In this document: positions 1-8,059 of the stretch, piece after piece
Numbering within the stretch: the first letter of the stretch is position 1
Layout: each line of letters starts with the position of its first letter
Assembly (NCBI GenBank): GCA_964392085.1
Contig: CAYMOV010000080.1
Location: forward strand, 1-12,071
Length of the DNA: 12,071 bases
Direction: 5' to 3'
Source: CAYMOV01 sp964392085
GTDB taxonomy: Bacteria > Oederibacteriota > Muellerivitia > Muellerivitales > Muellerivitaceae
The notes under the pieces: generated by a model
The model's database searches: none
The model's input: the letters and a program-made list of their open reading frames with translations, nothing else
What the model was told of the DNA's origin: nothing
Position numbers and translations under genes: made by a program

Positions 1-2703
1 CTTGTCCGGTTCCACCTTCAGGAGCGAGGTGACGGCCCTCAGGGTCGGGGCGCCGAGCGATAGAAGGCGCTGGGTCTTTTCGGTCCGTCGGCGTTGGGCC
101 TCTTTCCATTGGGCCGAGGAGGTTTCGACGACCGGGGCGTTTTTTTCCTTCTCATCCAGGTTCACGACCAGGGCCGGGGGATCTTCCGCCTCCGCCGGCT
201 CCAGGGGCTTCAACAGGACGAACCGTTTGTCCGTTTCCGAAAAGTCGAGGGGTTCCAGGAAACCTCCGGGGCGCAGTGGCACCACCAGGGCGTCCCGGGC
301 GCGGGTGCAGCCCACATACAGGAGCCGGAGGGTTTCCGCCTGGTCCTGTTGGTCCTCTTTCGCCTCCAGGGCCTCGTACCCCAAGGTCCGGAGCCCCAAG
401 TCCTTGGCGCCCAACTTGATCTCGCATCTCCCCTTCGCCCGGTCCAACAGGGCGCTCTTGGGATGGCCGCCCTCCGACGTGATGGCCGAGAGGATCACCA
501 GGGGAAACTCCAGCCCCTTGGCCTTGTGGAGGGTCATGAGGGTGACGCGGTCCCCCTGGTCCCCGGCGCCGGGGGCTTCCCCCTCCAGGGTCTCGCCGTC
601 CCGTTGCTCCCCCAACCACCGGACGAACCCCCGCAAGGTGAAATTCTCGGAGGCCTCCAGGGCCCGGGCCTGGTCCAACACCTTCAGGAGGTTCGCCACC
701 CGCTGTTCCCCGTGGGGTTGGGAAGCCGTGACCGGTAGGATCGAGCTGTGTTCGTAGAGGTACCCCAGGGCTTCTGAGGGCGAAAGACCGCGCAAGGGGC
801 CGTGCCATTCCCGCAAAGTGGCGAAGGCCTTCCCCATCCGGCCCGAGGCCGAGCGCAGGTAGGAGAAGACGCCCCCCCGGGAACGGTGTAACAGCAGTTC
901 CTCATCGGTGAAACCGAAGATCGGGCTCCGGAGCAACGCCACGCAGGCGTTCTCATCGGCCGGAGAGGCGAGGCAACGCAAGAGCGACTCCAACGCCGCG
1001 ATCTCACTGCGGTGGTAGAACCGCTTGCCGCCCACCACCTGGAAGGGGATGCCCCGGCTCCGGAGCGCGTCCTCGTAGGCCTCCTCGGAATTGGACAGGG
1101 CCCGGAACAGGATGGCCACGTCCCCGGCCTTAACCTGCCGCCGTTGTTTCGTGGCGGGGTCCATCACCGTCGCCTTCCCGCCGGACAGCAGGTCCCGAAG
1201 ATGATCCGCCACGGCCTCGGCTTCCCGCTTACGGGAAACCCCCACGGGTTCCTTGTCCCCGGCCGGGGGCAGCGGCAATAGTCCCAACGGCGGCAAAGCG
1301 TCCGAGGGGAGGGACTCGTCGGCCCGGGCCGCGTGTTGGGCCACGTAAGGAAGGCCGAAGGCTCCCATGAGCCCCTCGAACCGGCGGTTGACCCATTCCA
1401 CGATCGGCGCCTGGGTGCGGAAGTTTTCCGTAAGGTTCTCCACGAGGCCGCCGTCGTCCGACAGCTTGGCCTTGGCTTCCTCATAGATCTCCACGTCGGC
1501 CCGGCGGAACCGGTAAATGCTTTGCTTTGGGTCGCCCACGAGGAACAACTTGCCGGGCGTCAGCTTCGCCTCACGCCAGCCCTTGGCCTTGCCGCCGGAC
1601 TTCTCGGCCAGCAGGAAGATGATCTCGACCTGCAGGGGGTCGGTGTCCTGGAACTCGTCCACGAAGATCCGGTCGTACCGGCCCTTCAGTTCCTCCCGGA
1701 CCTCCGGATGGTCCTTGAGCAGGTCCCGCGCCAGGGAGAGAAGGTCGTCGAAGTCCAGGAACCCGGCCAGGGTTTTCCGTTTCGCGTAATGGGTCAGGTA
1801 GCCGCCCAACCAGCGTTGGACGGCGCGCAGCGCGGCGTCCCGGAGGCGGGAGGAATATTCGTCCCGCGCCTCATGGAGGCGGAGAATTTCCTCCCGGGCC
1901 TCGGCCAAAACCGCCTTGTCCCACTTGGCCTGGCTCCCGCTTTTCGGCTTGGGGATCGCCAGGCCGGGAATCGCGAACCGCTGGTCCTCAGAGGGAAGTT
2001 GGAGGAGTTTTTTCCAATCCCTCCGGAATTCCAAAATTTGGGCCCAGAGCAGGTCCCCCTTGTCCCTGCAGAAGGATCCCCTGGCCGCCAGCCCCTCGAC
2101 CCCTTGGGCCAGGACCCGGAGCAGGTCCTTCGGGTCAGGCAGGGTGGGTTCTTCCACCCCGCCGAGCAGGGACCGGTTGGCGAGCAGGAACTTCTTGAGC
2201 TCCAACACCTGGAGGAAGGTCCCGTCGAGGGCGTCGAACCAGTCCAAGGACTCGACCCGTTCGGCCAGGCTTTGTTTGAGCCAACCTTCCCAGGCTTGGT
2301 TCTCGAAAGCCTCGGACTGCACGCGGTCCAGCACCTTGAAGCGCGGGTCCACCCCGGCCTCGATCGGGTATTCCCGGAGGATCGATTGGCAGAAGGCGTG
2401 GAGGGTGGACACCGAGGCCTGTTCGAGGTCCCGCAGGGCGTGGAGCAGCCGCGGGGCATGGGCGGGATCCCGAGCGAGCCGGTCCTCCAGTTCCTTCCTC
2501 AGGCGGGCTACCAGTTCCCCGGCGGCCTTGTCCGTGAAGGTGATGGCCGCGATCCGCTTGAGGGAAACCCCGCGCTCCGCCACCAGGGCGGCGAGGCGCC
2601 CCACCAAAAGCGTGGTCTTGCCGGTGCCGGCCCCCGCGTCCACGGCGAAGGATGCGTCGAGGTCGGTCAAAACGCGGTCGCGGGCGCCTTGGTCGGGTCT
2701 CAT
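1..2703 (-). CDS. addA: AddA-like UvrD/RecB-family helicase-nuclease subunit, partial (C-terminus beyond left edge)
   Basis: ATP-dependent superfamily 1 helicase subunit expected to work with the AddB-like protein encoded just upstream, processing double-strand DNA ends for homologous recombination. The frame is open from the ATG at 2703 to position 1 (901 residues). It carries the full UvrD motif set: Walker A AGAGTGKT (residues 23-30), motif Ia around ITFTDKAAGE (54-63), motif II DEFQDT (349-354), motif III VGDPKQSIYRFR (389-400), motif IV NFRT (427-430), motif V LHKAKGLEFP (about 725-734) and motif VI YVGCTRARD (796-804). AddA and RecB proteins usually add a RecB-type nuclease domain after motif VI; that part would lie outside the window, so a nuclease-less UvrD-like protein cannot be excluded. 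The start overlaps the upstream stop as ATGA, which implies translational coupling. The weak purine run GGGGGA upstream fits reinitiation. No frameshift is seen in the visible part. Confidence 0.9.
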   Translation of the reverse strand, partial: MRPDQGARDRVLTDLDASFAVDAGAGTGKTTLLVGRLAALVAERGVSLKRIAAITFTDKAAGELVARLRKELEDRLARDPAHAPRLLHALRDLEQASVSTLHAFCQSILREYPIEAGVDPRFKVLDRVQSEAFENQAWEGWLKQSLAERVESLDWFDALDGTFLQVLELKKFLLANRSLLGGVEEPTLPDPKDLLRVLAQGVEGLAARGSFCRDKGDLLWAQILEFRRDWKKLLQLPSEDQRFAIPGLAIPKPKSGSQAKWDKAVLAEAREEILRLHEARDEYSSRLRDAALRAVQRWLGGYLTHYAKRKTLAGFLDFDDLLSLARDLLKDHPEVREELKGRYDRIFVDEFQDTDPLQVEIIFLLAEKSGGKAKGWREAKLTPGKLFLVGDPKQSIYRFRRADVEIYEEAKAKLSDDGGLVENLTENFRTQAPIVEWVNRRFEGLMGAFGLPYVAQHAARADESLPSDALPPLGLLPLPPAGDKEPVGVSRKREAEAVADHLRDLLSGGKATVMDPATKQRRQVKAGDVAILFRALSNSEEAYEDALRSRGIPFQVVGGKRFYHRSEIAALESLLRCLASPADENACVALLRSPIFGFTDEELLLHRSRGGVFSYLRSASGRMGKAFATLREWHGPLRGLSPSEALGYLYEHSSILPVTASQPHGEQRVANLLKVLDQARALEASENFTLRGFVRWLGEQRDGETLEGEAPGAGDQGDRVTLMTLHKAKGLEFPLVILSAITSEGGHPKSALLDRAKGRCEIKLGAKDLGLRTLGYEALEAKEDQQDQAETLRLLYVGCTRARDALVVPLRPGGFLEPLDFSETDKRFVLLKPLEPAEAEDPPALVVNLDEKEKNAPVVETSSAQWKEAQRRRTEKTQRLLSLGAPTLRAVTSLLKVEPDK

Positions 2704-5700
2704 GGCAGGTCCCCCAACCGGTTGAAGGATTCCAGGGCCTGGTCCCCGCGTTTCTTTTGCGCGCGGCCTTCCATGCCCACGCCGCAGGACCGCCGGTAAT
2801 CGCAGGACTCGCAGGCTTTATCCAAACCCAAGGCCGGGAAGGCGCCCTGGGAAACGCCCGTCAGCAGGACGTCCAGCACCGTCGCCAGGTTTTGGCGCAG
2901 GTCCTCGGGCCGCTCCACCTCGAACTTCGCGCGCTTATAGCCGCCGCGCCGGGTCATGAAATCCAAAAACGCCAATCGCGCCTTCCGGTCGGGATACAGC
3001 GCGCCGAGCGCCCAGAGGTACAGGGGCAGTTGGACCTTGCGGCCTTCCTTGAAGCTGTTCTTCGCGGGGCCCCGAAAGGCCCCGGTCTTGTAATCCACCA
3101 CCCGCAGGTCCCGGCCCCCGCGCGACTCGTCCACGCGGTCGACCCGGCCTTGCACCCGAACCTCGACCTTCCCCACGGCGAATGTCACCCGGGGTGACTC
3201 GGGATCTTGGGGATCGCCGAAGGAAGTCTCGAAGGCCAGGGGACGCCACTCAGTGTCCTCCAACAAGTCGGTGAGGGACCGGTCCAGGTCACCGGTCATG
3301 CGCTTCTTTTCCAGGGCCCAAAGGCCCGGGGCGCCGGTCACCCCGTTCTTCTCGAAGCGGCTGAAGGTCGTTTCAATTTCCTGGAGGAGGACGGTCCGGG
3401 CCGCCGGGATGTCGGGCGGCTCCAGCCAGCCTTCCGCCGCGCCGCGCTTCAGGGTGTTCTCCAGGACGCCGTGCATGAGGACGCCCCGGTCCGAGGGGTC
3501 CAAGGCCCAACCCTGGTCCGGTTCCCGGTGTGCGGGGAGCCGCAGGACGTACTGGTAGAAGTAGCGGAGGGGACAGGTGGCGTAGGTTTCCAACCGGGAA
3601 GCCGAGATGGCCCCCGCGGCGGGGTTGAATTTTTCTTGGAGGATTTTTTTGGCCTCGGCGCCCCCCACCATTCCGTCATAGGCCGTGAAGACGCTCATCG
3701 CCTGGCGTTCCCGCAGAAGGTCGCAGCCCTCGAAGTAGAAGGGCGTTTCCCGGGCCAAGACCAGGGCCTCCGTCGCATGCCCCCGCCGCGCGGCGGCGAA
3801 GGCCTGTTGGACGCTTTCCACCCGGTCCACGCAATCCCCGAGGTCACGCCTCGTCCCGTCGTTCCAACCCACCTTTCGCACCAGGGAAGGGGCCTCCTCG
3901 GCCAGGCGGGAGACCCGGCGGCCCAAGGCCGCCTCCGCGGCCTCGAAGAGGTAGGCCGAGGGGAGCCGGGGCGAGTCCTGCGAGGGGTCCAGGTCCGGCG
4001 CGGTGAGGACCAGGGCCTTCCGGGCGCTCCGCACCGCCAGGGTGAACAACAGCCTCTCTTCCAGCGTCCCGTCCTGCTTGAGGGGAATCCAGGGCGAGGG
4101 TTCTCCCTTCGGCGCCCCCAGGCCGTTCAGGAAACGACGTTCCTCGTCGAGGAGTAGGGGGTCCTGCCGCACCAGCCGCGGCACCGACCGTTCCACCAGG
4201 CCCGGCAAAACCGTCACGTCATAGGTCACACCCCGGGCTTGCATAAGGTCCACCAGGTTGAGTCCGCCGGGCACCGCCTCGGCGCGCGGCGCCTTGCGCT
4301 GTTCCAGGGTGGAGGCCAAGACCGACCGGAAGTCCTCCGCCTCGACGTCCCGGGGAAAGGTCTCCCCCAGTTGTCCTAGGAAGGCCAGGATTCCCCGGAT
4401 CTCGTCCCGGTTCTTCGTGTCGCGCAGGATCTGACCGAGGGACCTATCCAAGCATTCCGATTTCATGGCCCAACCGGGCGCCTGGTCGAACTTCACCGCC
4501 TCGTCGATCAGGCGGCGCACCACCTGGCGCAGTTGGGCGGCCACGAGGGTCTCATCCTCGGGGTTCTCGTCGCCCTCGGGGTTCGGCCTCTCTTGGTGGG
4601 TGTTGATCCAGGTTTGCAGGCGGTCCATCCACTCGTCCCGCCCCTCCACGACCTGGGCGTCGAGGCTGATGCGCTCCCAGGCCGAAAAGTTCCATTCGTC
4701 CTCCGGGACCCCCAGGCCTTCCGGCACCAGCAGGCTTGAGGCCAGGAAGTTCAAGACCTTATCCCGGGGGAAGTCCGAGAGGAAACAATCCAGCATCAGC
4801 AGGAGCGTCTTGCCTTCTTCGGTTTCCAGGAGCGGACCCGGGAGGTCCCGACCCACGGGCAGGCCCTGGGCCGCGAGGGCCGCCGACAGGACCCTGCGGT
4901 AGGGCGCGGTTTCCCGAAGCACCACCGCTCCGGCGGAGAGTGGGGACCCGGCCTTTTCGATTTCCCCCAGGACGACCCTCCCGATTTCGCGGGATTCCCG
5001 AGCCTCGCCGGGGCATAGGAGGACCTTCAAGTTGGAGCCGTCGAATCCGCCCTTTCCGGGGTCAGGGAAGCCCGGGTCGGAGGCGTCAGGTCCTTGGAAC
5101 AACCGGGATTGGAGCCGACCCAATGCCGTGGCGCCCTCCGCCTTCCAGGTTCCCCGTCCCGCCACGGACCCCAGGGTTTGGAGCCAATCCACGAAGGGCT
5201 TGGCGTAATCAAAGGAGGGTTGGTCCTCATAGGGAACAAACCAACGTCCATTGGCCCCGGCCAGGTGGGAGAGGACTTTCCGCTGAAGGGCGGTGGCGTC
5301 GTAAAGGCCGTAGATCCAAACGGTCTCCTGGACCGGGACGGCCAAGGCTTCCCGTCCCAGGTCTTCCCGGTCGAGGAGGCGGCCGTGGGCTTTCCAGGCC
5401 TCATAGGCCGAGGTGGCGCGGGAGAGCTCCAGGAGCTTGCGGGAGAGGCGGGGTCGGGACTTCGTGGTCTGGGCGGCGATCGCCTTCAACCGATCCGGGG
5501 TGAACAGGCCCTCGTTCAGTTCCCCCAGGGTGGAGCGGAGGGCCCGGTGGAACCCGGGGGTTTCCTCCAACCCCTCGAACATCGATCCCTTCTTGAAAAG
5601 TTTTTTCGTTATTTCCTTCAGGGCCCAGGGGCCCAGGACATCCGGGAGGATCGTCTTGTCGTTCCGGAGGAGGCTTCCGGCGGTGAGGTCCTCCAGGTAG

Positions 5701-5903
5701 TGGCGCAGGGTATGGATGTCGAGATTGAAGAAGCGGTCGCCCGAGGCGGCCAGCCGCTCGCGCAGGTGGCCCACCAACAGGAAGTTCGGCACCAGGATGG
5801 TCAGGGGCGAGAGGGGGTCTTGGGAGCGGAACGCCCGGATTTCCTCCAGGAGCTTGTCCTCCAGGAAGGGCTGGAAAGGACCGAAATAAAGTGAAAAAGG
5901 CAA
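2700..5903 (-). CDS. addB: AddB-like PD-(D/E)XK nuclease subunit with Fe-S cluster cysteines
   Basis: Partner subunit of the AddAB/RexAB-type recombination nuclease, 1067 residues from the chosen start. The C-terminal third is a RecB-type nuclease: YATCPLRYFYQY (Cys777), GRVDRVD (Asp922) and VVDYKTG (Asp937, Lys939). It is followed by Cys1031-x2-Cys1034-x5-Cys1040, which with Cys777 matches the four-cysteine staple of a [4Fe-4S] cluster known in AddB proteins. The N-terminus (LYFGPFQPFLEDKLLEEI) sits where AddB of Bacillus has a Walker A, but no GxGK(T/S) is present, so this half is probably a degenerate, non-ATPase helicase fold. I chose the TTG at 5903: GAGG (5912-5915) lies 8 bases upstream and a TATAAT box further up. 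A longer frame with a TTG at 5972 would add 23 residues, but these would span that promoter box. It overlaps the helicase gene by 4 bases. Confidence 0.85.
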   Translation of the reverse strand: MPFSLYFGPFQPFLEDKLLEEIRAFRSQDPLSPLTILVPNFLLVGHLRERLAASGDRFFNLDIHTLRHYLEDLTAGSLLRNDKTILPDVLGPWALKEITKKLFKKGSMFEGLEETPGFHRALRSTLGELNEGLFTPDRLKAIAAQTTKSRPRLSRKLLELSRATSAYEAWKAHGRLLDREDLGREALAVPVQETVWIYGLYDATALQRKVLSHLAGANGRWFVPYEDQPSFDYAKPFVDWLQTLGSVAGRGTWKAEGATALGRLQSRLFQGPDASDPGFPDPGKGGFDGSNLKVLLCPGEARESREIGRVVLGEIEKAGSPLSAGAVVLRETAPYRRVLSAALAAQGLPVGRDLPGPLLETEEGKTLLLMLDCFLSDFPRDKVLNFLASSLLVPEGLGVPEDEWNFSAWERISLDAQVVEGRDEWMDRLQTWINTHQERPNPEGDENPEDETLVAAQLRQVVRRLIDEAVKFDQAPGWAMKSECLDRSLGQILRDTKNRDEIRGILAFLGQLGETFPRDVEAEDFRSVLASTLEQRKAPRAEAVPGGLNLVDLMQARGVTYDVTVLPGLVERSVPRLVRQDPLLLDEERRFLNGLGAPKGEPSPWIPLKQDGTLEERLLFTLAVRSARKALVLTAPDLDPSQDSPRLPSAYLFEAAEAALGRRVSRLAEEAPSLVRKVGWNDGTRRDLGDCVDRVESVQQAFAAARRGHATEALVLARETPFYFEGCDLLRERQAMSVFTAYDGMVGGAEAKKILQEKFNPAAGAISASRLETYATCPLRYFYQYVLRLPAHREPDQGWALDPSDRGVLMHGVLENTLKRGAAEGWLEPPDIPAARTVLLQEIETTFSRFEKNGVTGAPGLWALEKKRMTGDLDRSLTDLLEDTEWRPLAFETSFGDPQDPESPRVTFAVGKVEVRVQGRVDRVDESRGGRDLRVVDYKTGAFRGPAKNSFKEGRKVQLPLYLWALGALYPDRKARLAFLDFMTRRGGYKRAKFEVERPEDLRQNLATVLDVLLTGVSQGAFPALGLDKACESCDYRRSCGVGMEGRAQKKRGDQALESFNRLGDLP

Positions 5904-5911
5904 GGGAGGCG

Positions 5912-5915
5912 CCTC
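5912..5915 (-). promoter_or_regulatory. Ribosome binding site of the addB-like gene
   Basis: GAGG on the minus strand, 8 bases before the TTG at 5903. It decides between this start and the TTG at 5972, which has no comparable site and would place the TATAAT box inside the coding region. Confidence 0.55.
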
Positions 5916-5929
5916 GTAACCGGTTGGGG

Positions 5930-5959
5930 TTGGTTTCCCAAGTGGGCATTCATTATAAT
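5930..5959 (+). promoter_or_regulatory. Putative promoter for ispH (-35 TTGGTT, -10 TATAAT)
   Basis: TTGGTT (5930-5935) and a perfect TATAAT (5954-5959) are separated by 18 bases on the plus strand, a sigma70-type arrangement. The -35 matches only its TTG half. Transcription would start near 5966, giving a leader of roughly 100 bases before the ispH start at 6064. That leader contains the whole seven-base inverted repeat array. Inferred from sequence only. Confidence 0.45.
5952..5957 (-). promoter_or_regulatory. Putative -10 box for the addB-addA operon, overlapping the ispH -10
   Basis: ATTATAAT at 5952-5959 is its own reverse complement, so the minus strand also reads TATAAT (5957 down to 5952). 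Transcription would begin near 5945, about 42 bases before the TTG at 5903. No good -35 is visible at 16-18 bases (the site reads GCCTTT), so this side of the promoter is weaker or needs an activator. The two polymerase sites would exclude one another. Confidence 0.4.
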
Positions 5960-5980
5960 CCGCGCGTGACAAGTAAAGGC

Positions 5981-6048
5981 GCCGTTGGCCGCTAGCCGCT
6001 AGCCGTTAGCTTTCAAAAGCCGACGGCCAACGGCAAACGGCTAACGGC
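5981..6048. repeat. Inverted array of seven-base repeats (4 + 4 units) forming a long imperfect hairpin
   Basis: Left arm: four consecutive units GCCGTTG, GCCGCTA, GCCGCTA, GCCGTTA (5981-6008). Centre: GCTTTCAAAAGC (6009-6020), which itself folds back. Right arm: four units CGACGGC, CAACGGC, AAACGGC, TAACGGC (6021-6048), the reverse-complement type. The two arms can pair over the whole 68 bases with scattered mismatches. Because the units repeat, they can also pair in shifted registers: 5981-5990 is perfectly complementary to 6025-6034, and 6002-6010 to 6040-6048. The right arm ends one base before the ispH ribosome binding site. It could be a leader regulatory structure, a terminator or attenuator, or a copy of a dispersed intergenic repeat. 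Confidence 0.85.
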
Positions 6049-6049
6049 A

Positions 6050-6054
6050 AAAGG
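6050..6054 (+). promoter_or_regulatory. Ribosome binding site of ispH
   Basis: AAAGG nine bases before the TTG at 6064, directly abutting the repeat hairpin that ends at 6048. It supports the TTG as the start. Confidence 0.6.
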
Positions 6055-6063
6055 TCGTTTCCC

Positions 6064-6912
6064 TTGCCTAGAGAAATCCTGCTCGCCGACGCCGCCGGTT
6101 TCTGCTTCGGCGTGAAAAAGGCCATCGAAAAGGCCGAGCTGATGGACCGCGCCTTCATCTTCGGGTCCCTCATCCACAACCCACAGGAAGTGGCGCGCCT
6201 GGCAAGCGCCGGCAAGAAGATCGTGCATTCCCTCGACGACGTCGAGGGCAAGCAGGTGGTCATCACGGCCCACGGGCTGGACGTCAACGTCATGGGCGAG
6301 ATGAAGGACCGGGGATTCGACCTGGTGGACACCACCTGCCCCCTGGTGACCCGCATCTACAAGGAAGGTTGGAAGCTCGAGTCCCAGGGCCTCCGTATCG
6401 TCATCATCGGCGACCCCAAGCACGTCGAAGTGAAGGGCATCGCCAGCCGCATGAAGGACCCCCTGATCCTCTACCGACCCGAGGACTCGGAGCTGGTTCC
6501 CCCGGGCTCCCGCATCGGCGTCATCTGCCAAAGCACCCTGCTCTTGGAGAAGTTCGACAAGTTCGTGGAGCTCCTGAAGTCCCGCTGCGCCGAGATGGTG
6601 ACCATCAACACCATCTGCAAGCCCACCAAGGACCGCCAGACCGCCGCCGCGTCCCTCTCGTCCCAGGTGGACGTCATGGTCGTCATCGGCGGCCGGAACT
6701 CGTCGAACACCCACAAGCTGGCCGACACCTGCGCGGTGAGCCTGCCGAAGGACACCCACCACATTGAGACCGCCGGTGAGCTCCAGCCCGCCTGGTTCGA
6801 GGGCAAGCGGAAGGTCGGCGTCACCGCCGGCGCCTCGACGCCCGACTACCTGATCGATCAGGTGCTGGAGACCATCCGGTCCTACGACGAAAAGGTTCCC
6901 CTCCCCGCTTAG
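6064..6912 (+). CDS. ispH: 4-hydroxy-3-methylbut-2-enyl diphosphate reductase (IspH/LytB)
   Basis: Last enzyme of the cytosolic MEP pathway; it reduces HMBPP to isopentenyl and dimethylallyl diphosphate with an Fe-S cluster. The 282-residue length is a little shorter than E. coli IspH but within family range. All key residues are visible: cluster cysteines Cys14 (AGFCFGVKKA), Cys92 (DTTCPLV) and Cys185 (NTICKPTKDRQ); diphosphate-binding histidines His38 (IHNPQEV), His70 (TAHG) and His120 (PKHVEVKG); the catalytic glutamate Glu122; Thr158; Ser213-Ser214-Asn215 (GRNSSN); and Ser258 (TAGASTP). The TTG start places the first conserved segment at residue 11 as usual and has AAAGG nine bases upstream. 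The gene is divergent from addB across a shared control region and is followed after 43 bases by a membrane protein gene on the same strand, probably co-transcribed. Confidence 0.95.
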   Translation: MPREILLADAAGFCFGVKKAIEKAELMDRAFIFGSLIHNPQEVARLASAGKKIVHSLDDVEGKQVVITAHGLDVNVMGEMKDRGFDLVDTTCPLVTRIYKEGWKLESQGLRIVIIGDPKHVEVKGIASRMKDPLILYRPEDSELVPPGSRIGVICQSTLLLEKFDKFVELLKSRCAEMVTINTICKPTKDRQTAAASLSSQVDVMVVIGGRNSSNTHKLADTCAVSLPKDTHHIETAGELQPAWFEGKRKVGVTAGASTPDYLIDQVLETIRSYDEKVPLPA

Positions 6913-6955
6913 CTCCCCGCATAATGTGATGGGTCGTACCAGGCCCAGGAGTCCC

Positions 6956-8059
6956 ATGCAGCTCCAGCATGAAACCCACCACCCGACCTTCCCCCGCCTG
7001 CCCCTCCTGGGGTTGGGCCTGGCCGTCCTGGCCTTGGCGCTTTACGGAGGCCTTCTCCGCCTGGAGCGTTCCCTGCCGATCCCCTCCACCGATTGGCTGG
7101 CCTACCACGGACCCCTGATGGTCTCGGGCTTCATGGGCACCATGATCGGGGTCGAGCGGGCCATCACCTTGGACCGCAACTGGCTTTATCTCGGACCCCT
7201 GGCGAGCCTGGTGGGGTCCGGCCTTTTCCTGGCGGGAATCGAACCGGGCCTCGCGGGCGCCCTTCTCTTGACCGCCTCCGGCTTCCTCCTCCTCTCCGCC
7301 CTGCTGATCTCCTGGCGGCGCCCCGAACTTCACCGCATCGTGATGGTGCTGGCGGCCGGGTCCTGGTTCTCGGGGAACCTCCTGTGGATCACCGGCGCCC
7401 AGATCCCCACGATCGTGCTTTGGTGGTTGGGTTTCATCGTCCTGAATTTCGCGGGCGAACGCCTCGAGTTGACCCGGCTGTTCCGGCCCTCAAATCGGGC
7501 GAGCCTCTTCCTCGCGGGCGCCGTGGGGTTGTTTTTGGTGGGGGCCCTTTGGACCGTGCCCAACCAGGAACAGGGGACCCGAATGGCCTCCCTGGGGCTG
7601 GCGTCCCTGGCCGTGTGGTTGGCCCTGGTGGACCCGGAACTCCGGCCCCCCAGCCTCAAAGGCGAGGCCGGATACCTGGCCGTCTGCTTGGGGATCGGGT
7701 ATTTCTGGCTATTTGTGTCGGGGGCCATCGGGACGGCCTGGGCACCCCACGCCTCGGGCCCGGCTTATGACGCATTCCTCCATACGGTCTTCTTGGGATA
7801 CCTTTTCACGATGATGTTCGGCCATACGGCCCAGATGTTCGAGCACATCATCCAAAAGCCCTTCGCGTACCTTTGGACCAATTGGGTGCACCTAGTCCTA
7901 TTGACCGGGTCCTTGGCCCTGCGGGTGGTTTGCGACCTGGGGGGGTGGATGGGGCTCCGGCGGGTCGCCGGAAGCCTCAACGCCTTGGCGATCGTCCTGT
8001 TCTTTGTTTCAAATGGGGTCGGCCTCTGGGCCGGCCACCGCCGCGCCAAGCGGAGATAA
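6956..8059 (+). CDS. Twelve-helix membrane protein resembling NnrS / heme-copper oxidase subunit I
   Basis: A 367-residue integral membrane protein with about 12 hydrophobic segments. Helix 2 begins with YHGPLMVSGFMGTMIGVERA (His51). Helix 10 carries FLHTVFLGYLFTMMFGH (His276 and His290), followed by FEHI (His297). A histidine in helix 2 and histidines in helix 10 match the heme-ligand layout of heme-copper oxidase subunit I and of NnrS, a related family linked to nitric oxide stress. No histidines occur in helices 6 and 7, where true oxidases hold the CuB ligands, so it is unlikely to be a terminal oxidase. The HGxLMV-GF-GT pattern recalls unannotated NnrS-like proteins; assignment is from memory of the pattern, not a search. 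I chose the ATG at 6956 because AGGAG lies 4 bases upstream; earlier starts at 6926 (GTG) and 6929 (ATG) lack a binding site. It probably follows ispH in one transcript. Confidence 0.6.
   Translation: MQLQHETHHPTFPRLPLLGLGLAVLALALYGGLLRLERSLPIPSTDWLAYHGPLMVSGFMGTMIGVERAITLDRNWLYLGPLASLVGSGLFLAGIEPGLAGALLLTASGFLLLSALLISWRRPELHRIVMVLAAGSWFSGNLLWITGAQIPTIVLWWLGFIVLNFAGERLELTRLFRPSNRASLFLAGAVGLFLVGALWTVPNQEQGTRMASLGLASLAVWLALVDPELRPPSLKGEAGYLAVCLGIGYFWLFVSGAIGTAWAPHASGPAYDAFLHTVFLGYLFTMMFGHTAQMFEHIIQKPFAYLWTNWVHLVLLTGSLALRVVCDLGGWMGLRRVAGSLNALAIVLFFVSNGVGLWAGHRRAKRR

Noticed and set aside
1333..2799. Long open plus-strand frame (488 codons) opposite the helicase gene
   Set aside because: It lies antisense to a gene with all UvrD motifs in the correct order; its translation is proline/glycine/glutamine-rich with no domain pattern. 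Such antisense frames are expected at this GC content.
5904..5972. Upstream TTG at 5972 as the start of the addB-like gene
   Set aside because: It would add 23 residues that are not part of the family's usual N-terminus, has no binding site, and would bury the TATAAT box inside the coding region.
5981..6048. CRISPR array
   Set aside because: The units are seven bases long, directly abutting and in inverted halves; there are no spacers and no cas genes.
6013..6957. Minus-strand frame (314 codons) opposite ispH
   Set aside because: ispH is unmistakable with every catalytic residue present; the antisense frame has no recognisable motif.
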